The translations under genes and the position numbers were made by a program. Shown piece by piece: positions 9,201 through 15,927 of a stretch of DNA of 15,927 bases. Source of the DNA: Spirogloea muscicola (taxonomy: Eukaryota; Streptophyta; Zygnematophyceae; Spirogloeales; Spirogloeaceae); contig WELB01000206.1 in assembly GCA_009602725.1 (NCBI GenBank), forward strand, positions 194,853 to 210,779, in the 5' to 3' direction. Under the pieces are notes generated by a model, which was not told the origin of the DNA, searched no databases, and was given only the letters and a program-made list of their open reading frames with translations. Position 1 is the stretch's first letter; every line of letters starts with the position of its first letter.

Positions 9201-10955
9201 GCTACATCCACAACTTGCTGCAGAGAGAAGGTGAAATTTGATGCAAAGGGCATTCTCGAGCAAGCCAATATTGCAGCAGTGTCAGCAGCCGTGCAGGAGC
9301 TGCAGCGGCTGGAGCTTCAGTATCCATCTCAAGATCCTCCATCTCTTGACCCCATCAAAGGTCTGCTCAGTCAGTGATGTTGTTATCACTCTGAGCCAGA
9401 CATGGCTTACATGGTGTAGACGTTGGTCATCCAGTATGTGTGCATGTGTTTGCTGTCCATGTTGACAAAGACTGATCTGTTTCAGTCGACTGGTGCTTGC
9501 AGAGCTGAAGCTGAACGATGTAGATGCAGTTGAAGCCTACCAGAAGCACGCAAACATTGTGCGTCAGCTTGCAGGCAACAAATGCCACAGGTGCCCGAAG
9601 CTGGAAGTGCACTATAAGGTCCTGAAGGACCATGACGCTTTGCAGACAAGAGTGCAGGAGTTGAGGTTCCAGTTGTCTGATGCTGCCCTCCTACAGATGA
9701 CTGACTTTCAGTGCCGTGTATGCCTCATCCTCATATTGCTCCTCCACTTGATGAATTGTGTCAACCCATACTACGACCTCATTTATCTGCGAATTACCTT
9801 GTCTTTGACCCAGACACCACAGCAGTAAGTGAGGTCTTCTAAATCACTGGACCACACAAACTACGGCTTCTTGCTTGAAGTGAAAGAGCTTCTCATGTTG
9901 CAAATACAGGTGGACGTGCTGCGGCACCTGAACTACGTGGATGATGAGCGTGTGGTACAGCTGAAAGGGAGAATTGCCTGCGAGATAAGCAGGTGTTGAC
10001 CCTGCTGCCACGAAAGTATGAAGCAGGACTGCTGATTGTGCACTTTGTGTTATCTGCGCTCCTTGACTAGACACCGTTTACCTGACACACATTCCACTGG
10101 CCATATGTGAAGTGGTGACGAGCTGGTAACAAGTGAGCTCATACTGGCGAATGAGCTGGAGACCCTGACTTTGGAGGAGGCCGTGGCAGTCCTCTCGGCT
10201 TTGGTGTTTCAGCAGAAAGACGCTTCCGATCCCACTCTTACTCCAACTCTGGCTGCTGCCTGTGATAGGTCTGTATGAGCAAGCCTGTGCAAGTCCTAGA
10301 TGGCATGGAGGTGTTTGAGCCCCATCTAATGTTCATTGGTGTTGGCATCGCTGCATCTCATGTTTTACAGGTGCTGCAGCGATTGTGATGACCATGGACT
10401 AGGCCCGTAGCATCTAGTAAAAGTCGTAGTAGGATAAGGTGACAAGCTCCGTGAAGCGAAAACTTGACAAGCAGACCCTCAACTTTCAGGGTGTACAAAA
10501 TCGCGCTGAGTTTGGGAGAGTTGCAGCGGCACTATGGTCTACCTGTTGCGCCGGAGGAGTATGCTGCTGGTGCCCTTAGATTCGGCCTAGTGGAGGTCGT
10601 ATACGAGTGGGCCAAGGTGATGGTGCATGGCGCTCATGTCATCATGCTGCTCTATCTGGATGTCAGCAACACTGGTGTGCAGGTGAAGATGCTTGGTCTG
10701 TAGCTGACTGCTTTCTGGCTGCATGTGGACCAGGGCACGCCATTTGCGGACATCTGTGAGCTTACAAATGTGCCAGAGGGGACCATAGTGAGAACAATCT
10801 TGAGACTGGACGAGACGTGCAGGGAGGTGCGAAACGTGGCCCGGATATTGGGCAATGCTGCGCTGGTCCAGAAGATGGAGGCGGCGTCACAAGCCATCAA
10901 GCGAGATATTGTTTATGCAGCAAGCCTGTATGTCACTGGGTCTATGCCAACCTGA
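3254..10955 (+). CDS. SKI2: SKI2-like DExH-box RNA helicase, 26 exons
   Basis: Ski2 is the 3'-5' helicase of the Ski complex (with Ski3 and Ski8), which threads mRNA into the cytosolic exosome during 3'-5' and non-stop decay. The joined frame is about 1363 codons, close to the plant protein, and ends at TGA 10953-10955. Visible landmarks: N-terminal FVRG (131-134) and PFLPGG (140-145); motif I AHTSAGKT (385-392); [21 protein letters not shown]; motif II DEVH (476-479); SAT (507-509); a Gly/Arg-rich insert (583-626); [24 protein letters not shown]; motif [12 protein letters not shown] (779-788); [17 protein letters not shown]; an arch-like region with [10 protein letters not shown]; and a C-terminal DSHCT domain with [23 protein letters not shown] and AIKRDI. 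All 24 introns after exon 2 join in phase, and the required residues are intact. The start is the weak point: 3254 is conservative, but the frame stays open upstream to ATG 2987. Confidence 0.95.
4344..4350 (+). promoter_or_regulatory. TACTAAC branch-point match in SKI2 intron 4
   Basis: A perfect match to the yeast branch-site consensus lies about 21 nt before the acceptor at 4369-4371 (tggcag). This spacing is ideal, and it supports that acceptor over the nearer AG at 4361-4362. Other introns here do not show such a strict branch site. Confidence 0.6.
6231..6254 (+). repeat. Perfect 12-bp tandem duplication across the exon 11 donor of SKI2
   Basis: The unit gggtgagtagta occurs twice without mismatch (6231-6242 and 6243-6254). 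Each copy carries a strong 5' splice site (GG|gtgagt). Protein continuity requires the first site (exon end 6232). Use of the second adds 12 nt and produces an immediate in-frame TGA. Confidence 0.9.
6251..6264. repeat. 14-bp perfect palindrome in SKI2 intron 11
   Basis: The sequence agtactatagtact equals its own reverse complement. It overlaps the end of the duplicated donor. As RNA it could pair between transcripts but cannot form a loop-bearing hairpin without losing central pairs. Confidence 0.85.
7421..7459 (+). promoter_or_regulatory. Tandem acceptors at SKI2 exon 15
   Basis: A consensus acceptor (gactttcag) ends at 7424, yet the reading frame and protein continuity require the weaker gacacgaag ending at 7459. 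Splicing to the upstream site would add 35 nt, beginning with an in-frame TGA. Confidence 0.55.
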
Positions 10956-11454
10956 ACGTGATGTACAGAGCTTTGCATCCTGGGCAGGTCGACTTCGCCC
11001 ACGCTGGGCACTCGAGCTGATGAAGGCATACGGCATCGCCGATGGGTGCCACTCAGTGTCAACTTGACCTTGTTGGTGTCTGGTTAACCCGGAATCAAAA
11101 GCCCGATCGCCCTCTGCATGCTCTGTTTCTGAAGGAAAGGAGCATATGGAGAACAGGAGATCACTCAAACTGCCGGTGAGTGCGCTGGGCCACCCCGAGT
11201 CTCATTAGCAGGCTGCCCAGCTGCGCTCGTAGGAAAATGCGTGTGAATTAAGAGATGGGGAGGCCATGCGTGGCCAAGTACGAAGGCAAGCACATTGGAC
11301 AAATGTACGTCACCTGCTGCTTAGCTGACCCGCTCAGTAACCACGAGTCAGCACATAGACGTCGCTAGCTGACGCTCGAATCGTAGGGAGGGACGGCGAT
11401 GCGGCCGGCGCAGAGCCGCCGGGTGGTCAGCGGGCGTTGGGGTTTTGGGGTTAA
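10956..11454. other. Spacer between SKI2 and RH5
   Basis: This should contain the SKI2 3' UTR and the RH5 promoter and leader. I see no conserved coding sequence and no TGTAA or AATAAA. GC content rises sharply after about 11390, at the start of the RH5 5' island. Confidence 0.6.
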
Positions 11455-11462
11455 GGGTTGGG
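11439..11462 (+). promoter_or_regulatory. G-rich telomere-like tract, potential G-quadruplex, in RH5 leader
   Basis: Four G-runs (GGGG, GGGG, GGG, GGG) are separated by TTTT, TTAA and TT, fitting the G3+N1-7 quadruplex pattern on the sense strand. The tract ends 29 nt before the ATG at 11492. TTAAGGGTT resembles plant-type telomere (TTTAGGG) or telo-box sequence, elements known upstream of plant ribosome-biogenesis genes. Function is inferred. Confidence 0.5.
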
Positions 11463-11491
11463 AGGCTTAGCCTTGGCGTCGCGCCTTCGCC

Positions 11492-14400
11492 ATGGCGCTG
11501 CCCGCGCCCGCCGGCAAGGCGCGCCACGCGGCGGCGGCGGGCGAGCCCTCGCGGCGGCGCAGCAGCCCGCGGCGGCGCGGGAAGACGGCAAGGCGGAGAG
11601 GAAGCGCGCCAGGGCTGCTGCCCCAGAGCCCGCGCTGGCGGCGGAGCCCCCCACCCCCGGCGACGCTCGTGACGGGGATGCCGACGACGGCGCGGCGCCG
11701 CCCGTGAGCGTGTCGGGCGCGGGGGCGCACGAGGCGCGCTTCCAGGCGGTGCGCAGCTTCGCGGAGGCCGGCATGCCGCCGGAGCTGCTGCCGGCGTGCG
11801 GGCGCTTCCGGCAGCCGTCGCCGATCCAGAGCCACGCCTGGCCCTTCCTCCTGGCCGGGCGCGACCTGGTGGGCATCGCCAGGACGGGCTCCGGCAAGAC
11901 GCTGGCGTTCGGCATCCCCGCGCTGGCGCACATCCTGCGCAAGGGCCAGCGCGCCTCCCACTCCCCACTGGTCCTTGTGCTGTCCCCGACGCGCGAGCTG
12001 GCGCTGCAGGTGCACAACACGCCCTGCGACCTGGCTTCCTGTGCTTCCTGAGGTCCCGAGTGGCGCTGTGCTTGGCCCCAGGCAAGGCTTGGAAAGGCCC
12101 GGCAAGCAGTACCTGCGTCCAGGCAGCTGAAGGGTCCCCAGCATTTTGCCGCCTCCTCTCCAGATCGCCGAAGTCATGGATGGGGCCGTCGACAGCATCA
12201 AGGCGGCATGCATTTATGGTGGAGCGCCCAAGGGGCCGCAGCGAAGTGCTATTCGCCACGGCGCTGTGCGCTCTTCTCCTGCAAACCCATGAAAACATTT
12301 CTGTTTTTGCAAGGGTTGGTGCGCGAAAGCCGTGTCAGCTTGACACGCATGTCCAAGTGGCACGCCGCGGTCTCTTCATTCACGCCTGTGGAAGCCCAAC
12401 TGTGTCATGACGAGGGACTGGCCCTGTGGGAGTTGTCGTTGCAGGCGGTGTTGGTTGCCACGCCTGGGCGGCTCCTGGACTTCCTCGGCGAAGGGGCCAA
12501 CTTCCTCTCAGAAGTGTCCTTCCTGGTCTGAGCCCCTCTCCCTTTCAGAGCTGGTGCAACCAGCGGCAGCTTGGCAGCTGGCCATATAGAACTGGCCGCG
12601 CTGGTTCAGCTACAGCTAGAAACCAAAAGCATCAGAGGGCAGCCAGCGCCTGACATTGCTGGCCTTTGTGAAGGTGTTGGATGAGGCTGACCGGATGCTG
12701 GACCTTGGGTTTGAGGATGATGTTCGCAAGCTCATCAGCCGGTTGCCAAATGGTGAAGTACGCCCTTACTGTTACTCACCCTCGGGGCACATGTTACACA
12801 AATGCGACGCGGCTGTCTTTGCTCAAGCTTTGGAACATGTGTCCCTTGGATGAATCTCAAACGCGCTTGCAAGCGAAGTGTGGGCGCCCATATTGGGAAA
12901 GACATTGACACTCACTACTTACTACAAGCTCTTGGTCGGACAGGTCGGCAAACAGTAATGTTTAGCGCAACCTGGCCGACAGCTGTTGAGCAGTTAGCTA
13001 CAGAGTACCTCAGCAACGCCATCAAGGTACTCATGTCAGGCCATCAGTAGCCGTGAGTGCCATGTCCCCAAGTAGAGCTCCTGGGGCTGTGGAGCTGCCC
13101 TTCCAGGACTTGACACGGTGGCTCAAGTCTGTTTGAGTGTGCCGAGTCGCTCGCTTTTCAAGACTGCCCGTCTTGTCCAGTCAGCCAGCCTTTGAAGGGC
13201 ACTTGCAGCAACCTTTATGCTGCTTGGCTTTCTAGGCCTCTCTGGCGCCTTGGACCTTCACTATCAACAGTGCATTCACTGTGCTCCTGTTGCAAATGCA
13301 GGTCACAGTGGGGTCACTGGACCTCGCTGCAAACCATGATGTCAGGCAGATTGTTGAGGTGAGCTGCAGTATGTGATCGGGGCATCCTTCCCCTTTTGTA
13401 ATTGGGCCATTGTTGCATTCGCTTGCGTGCTGAGTCAGGTGAAAAGGCATGTGAACCCTTTGCGACTGTGAAGCACATGAGATTATTGTCAAGACATGGC
13501 AATAAATATGTGAAGTGATCAGGTGGTGGATGAAAAAGCAAGAGACAGGAGATTGGAAGCGCTCCTACAGAACTATCACAAGTCGCGCAAGTATTTATCC
13601 TCACCTTACTGTGCCCATGCAACACCTCTGCCTGGTCTTGGAGTATCAAGATTCTTACGTTGTCACATGGCTGATGGAACCATTGCATCTCTTTGTGCAG
13701 GAACCGGGTTCTAGTCTTTGTCTTGTACAAGAAGGAGGCTCAGAGGGTGGAGCAACTGCTGCAAACCAGGTGCGGTGCTCAATCGATCGGTCACCTTTGC
13801 CTGCTCATGCATACAGGTACTTCCGTGAGCGTTGACTATTGGTGCAAGTTGATTATATGCGTAAGTGAAATAACAAACTCGAAGCTGTGCAGGGGCTGGA
13901 ATGTGGTGGCAGTGCACGGAGACAAAGGGCAGGCTGACCGCACACGTGCTGTTACCATCTTCAAGGCTGGGACTGTGCCACTGCTGGTGCTCCTTCAAGC
14001 CTCAGCAGCACATACTCCTGCACCTGCTTTTGTTCTTCTGTCAAGGACAACAGTTGTTGATGTAAAAAGCAGTGCAAGACCTGATTGCTTCGTGTTTGTC
14101 CCAGATCGCAACAGATGTTGCCGCCAGGGGTCTAGACATCCCTGATGTTGAGTTTGTGATCAACTACTCCTTTCCTTTGACGATCGAGGATTATGTCCAC
14201 CGCATTGGCCGCACTGGCCGTGCTGGTTGTAAGGGCACAGCCCACACCTTCTTCACACACAACGATCGGGTAGGACAGAGGAGTCATACGTCTTGTCTCC
14301 TTCCTTGGCCTTCTGTTGTTCCTTCCCCGTGAGTCTCCTGCCAATTTCCGATTTGCTGAATGCATATTACTGGCTGATTGGTGATACAAGATCTGTGTAT

Positions 14401-14712
14401 CAGGGCAAGGCAGGAGAGCTGGTGAACGTCCTGCGAGAAGCCAAGCAGGCAGTGCCTGACGAGCTTCTCAAGTTTGGCACGCATGTTAAGAAAAAGGTGG
14501 AACACGTCCACATTTACAAACCTGACTCTGAGCTGCCTTTTGGCATGTGCATGTTGGGGCTTGCTAACACAGAGAGGTGGGCATCTTTTGAGCCGACGTC
14601 TAAGCAAACCTGGTTGCAAATGCAGGAGTCGAAGCTATATGGAGCTCATTTTAGGGACATCAGTGCCAGTGCACCCAAAGCCACAAAGATCACCTTTGAT
14701 GATTCAGATTGA
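11492..14712 (+). CDS. RH5: DEAD-box RNA helicase, RH5/Dbp3 type, 12 exons
   Basis: Proteins of this type are ATP-dependent RNA helicases of pre-rRNA processing (yeast Dbp3, plant RH5), expected in the nucleolus. Exons: ~11492-12009, 12164-12265, 12445-12525, 12674-12752, 12944-13026, 13302-13358, 13523-13590, 13701-13769, 13893-13986, 14105-14269, 14404-14496, 14626-14712; all 11 introns are GT-AG and in phase. Motifs in order: Q motif [17 protein letters not shown], Ia PTRELA, GG, Ib [49 protein letters not shown]. The C-terminus GTHVKKK then ESKLYGAHF is typical of RH5. Total length is about 500 codons, slightly under the plant protein. The start is odd: the body frame is open from 11455 but has no ATG before the helicase core (frame includes KAERKRAR and [13 protein letters not shown]), whereas the well-placed ATG at 11492 is in another frame. 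An indel or non-AUG start is likely. Confidence 0.92.
13770..13892 (+). other. RH5: RH5 intron 8: 123 nt, length 3n, no stop
   Basis: The intron lies between LLQTR and GWNVV (donor gtgcgg, acceptor gtgcag). If retained it adds 41 residues in frame, without a stop, inside the second RecA domain. It also holds an internal acceptor (atacag at 13816) and a perfect donor (gtaagt at 13861), which frame a possible 44-nt cryptic exon. Confidence 0.75.
14497..14625 (+). other. RH5: RH5 intron 11: 129 nt, length 3n, no stop
   Basis: The intron lies between THVKKK and ESKLYGAHF (donor gtggaa, weak; acceptor aatgcag). Retention adds 43 residues without a stop. Homologues have the two flanking blocks adjacent, so it is taken as an intron. 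Confidence 0.75.
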
Positions 14713-15329
14713 TGATCATTCAATTCATTCAACTTGTGGGCTTTCCAGCCAAATAGGCAAAATCGTATCGAAGCCAGTGGTGCTGTTCTGCTAAAACAGA
14801 CACTGGCCGGTCATATCACAGGATAATCTCAAATTGTCGTACTGCTTTGGCCACTAGCCATGTCTAAGCTCCATAAATTGAATAAGAAATTGCAAAATTA
14901 AGGCATGAGCAACTTTGACCTTCGTGCTCCTGAACACACTTGCATTGACAGTGGGCAAGCGACTAAGAGCCAAGGACAAGTAAGGAATGCTAATGGGCAA
15001 GCAGGAGGGATGGGTTGAAGGCGTAGTCGTGCAGCTGCCTCTGAGATTGTTGTCCACGTTGTTGTTGTTGTTGTTGTTGAGGTCCTGCGCCACTATTTCA
15101 GGGCAACTGTGGCAAGATTAAGTTCGAAAGTGAAATGGCGCCAGTAGCTTGCTGAAGCTCTGGTAAGGCAGGAGACCACGTTGACTCCCAAAGGCGGCAT
15201 CTTGATGCGGACTGCATGTGCTTGGCCCTCCCTTCGGCACCGCAGCAGCTCATCCAGTACTTCTTGTCGCGCTTCTGCCCGGGCTTTCACCTCATGCGTG
15301 CTCGGAGCAGCCACTTGTCCTCCACTTCC
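14713..15329. other. Spacer between convergent RH5 and RibB genes
   Basis: The region holds the 3' ends of both genes. On the - strand, 15314-15093 is open and charged (EVKARAEARQEVLDELL), which could be an extra 3' exon of the RibB gene. However, I see no GTP cyclohydrolase II motif and the RibB frame already stops at 15330. An AT-richer stretch with aataag near 14880 is the only poly(A)-like element. Confidence 0.5.
15058..15079. repeat. GTT microsatellite
   Basis: Seven perfect GTT units plus one base (22 nt). It is non-coding in the model used here; on the - strand it would read as an Asn-rich run. Confidence 0.9.
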
Positions 15330-15927
15330 TCAGAGAGACCCATTGACCAGACCATCGTTGTGAAGAGGCGGGCCTGGAGAGCCGAGCGCAATGATGTCTG
15401 CGCCTGTGACGAAGGGCACACCGTTTTCGGCGGCCCAGGCTCGCGCCTTGTCCGCAGGCAGGGCGCCGTAGTCGTCGCCGGAGTTGCTCAGCATGACGCA
15501 GCCCACCTGCCGGCCAGGACGTGGCCGCGAGAGGGCGGTCAGCATCAGAGGGCGAGGCCGCTCTGCAAGTCGCGCAGCCCGGCGGGCCTGCTGCCGTCAG
15601 GCTGCTGCGCGCCATGAGGAAGGAGGACGCACCATGAGGGGCGGGACGCCGGCGTGGCGCGCGAGCGCGACGGCGAGCTCGGTGTGGCCGGCGCGGGCGG
15701 CGAGGCCGGCGGGGGCCTCGGCGCAGAGGAAGATGTGGCCGGGCGTGTGGAACTCGGCACCCAACGCGTCCATGGCGGCGGGCGAGGGCGACGGCACAGG
15801 CGAGGCGTGGTCGAGGTAGAGCTGCGCGAGGCGGCGGCAGGTGAGGGCGCGCTCGGCGTCGGGCGCGCCGGTGTGCGTGCTGCGGTGGTCCAGCGAGAGG
15901 GAGACGGAGCAGGAGCCCTGGCACATG
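15330..15927 (-). CDS. ribB: 3,4-dihydroxy-2-butanone 4-phosphate synthase, archaeal-like (5' partial)
   Basis: DHBP synthase converts ribulose 5-phosphate to formate and the four-carbon riboflavin precursor. Two exons are seen: 15927-15633 and 15506-15330, joined in phase 0 (donor ATG|gtgcgt, acceptor gccggcag). The N-terminal third, with the acidic metal-binding motif, lies beyond the window edge; the Met at 15926 is not necessarily the start. Readable blocks: SLDHRSTHTG, DAERALTCRRLA, EFHTPGHIF, then AGHTELAVALARHAG with the catalytic-type GHTE, and DKARAWAAENGVPFVTGADII. DHR-T-TG and EF-TPG are closer to archaeal DHBP synthases than to the bacterial or plant RIBA type. The usual Cys-Glu after this block is CV, and the Arg of LLRA is missing, so activity is uncertain. 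No GTP cyclohydrolase II domain follows before the stop, unlike plant RIBA. Confidence 0.8.

Larger units (their letters stand above)
3254..10955 (+). other. SKI2: SKI2 exon map
   Basis: Exons: 3254-3439, 3593-3721, 3825-4085, 4206-4259, 4372-4588, 4741-4895, 5010-5117, 5355-5456, 5555-5758, 5912-6022, 6165-6232, 6338-6686, 6795-6950, 7142-7252, 7460-7513, 7639-7746, 7850-7999, 8117-8235, 8441-8594, 8769-9124, 9224-9360, 9503-9717, 9910-9992, 10113-10268, 10490-10616, 10734-10955. The total is 4092 nt. All introns are GT-AG. Junctions were chosen by splice consensus, reading phase and continuity of the conserved Ski2 protein. Less certain junctions: the exon 18 donor (gttaat at 8236), the exon 15 acceptor (gaag at 7459), the exon 24 acceptor (gaag at 10112) and the short exon 4. 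Phases are mostly 0: 1 to 17, 19, 22 and 25, except introns 5 and 21 (phase 1) and 11, 18, 20, 23 and 24 (phase 2). Confidence 0.85.

Noticed and set aside
11669-11745. 77-nt GT-AG intron that would join the ATG-11492 frame to the RH5 body
   Set aside because: It fits phase, but would remove [13 protein letters not shown], which is conserved in RH5 relatives in the body frame.
12674-12757. RH5 exon 4 ending at GAA|gtacgc (12757)
   Set aside because: The phase then fails to join exon 5; donor G|gtgaag at 12752 gives the expected [13 protein letters not shown] with correct length.
3254-14712. SKI2-RH5 pair as a functional RNA-decay cluster
   Set aside because: The two helicases act in different compartments and pathways, and adjacency of two eukaryotic genes is weak evidence.
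15093-15314. GTP cyclohydrolase II domain fused to RibB
   Set aside because: The open frame here shows none of the family's zinc-binding or catalytic motifs and follows a stop.
1-15927. CRISPR arrays, tRNA/rRNA genes, transposons, viral genes
   Set aside because: No regularly spaced repeats, no cloverleaf or rRNA signature noticed, no transposase, integrase or reverse-transcriptase motifs in any frame.

Overview
The window is nuclear DNA of an intron-rich eukaryote, most likely a green alga. All four genes whose exons I could join use GT-AG introns (about 98-275 nt in the two fully mapped ones). The two long proteins look closer to their land-plant relatives than to the human ones as far as I remember those sequences. 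I cannot name a genus. The usual chlorophyte poly(A) signal TGTAA is not evident after the stop codons.

Layout, left to right: (1) 117-1148 (+), a three-exon gene for a histidine-rich, multi-span membrane protein. (2) 1773-2988 (-), a gene I do not recognise, convergent with the first. (3) 2989-3253, a short shared upstream region between divergent starts. (4) 3254-10955 (+), a 26-exon SKI2 homologue, the DExH RNA helicase that feeds mRNA to the cytosolic exosome; the joined frame is about 1363 codons with every junction in phase. (5) 10956-11454, spacer ending in a G-rich, telomere-like tract. (6) about 11492-14712 (+), a 12-exon DEAD-box helicase of the plant RH5 / yeast Dbp3 type (ribosome biogenesis). 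(7) 14713-15329, spacer with a GTT microsatellite. (8) 15330-15927 (-), the 3' two thirds of a DHBP synthase (riboflavin pathway) whose motifs look archaeal rather than bacterial or plant; its 5' end lies outside the window.

The genes do not form an obvious pathway. Two are RNA helicases acting in different compartments, and their adjacency is probably chance. I found no convincing undescribed system. The interesting signals concern gene structure: a perfect 12-bp duplication of a 5' splice site in SKI2 where the second copy creates an immediate stop; two length-3n, stop-free introns in RH5; decoy acceptors that lead straight to stops; repeated AG|GT at both ends of several introns; an apparent frame conflict at the RH5 start; the archaeal-like RibB; and strongly GC-rich islands over gene 5' ends.
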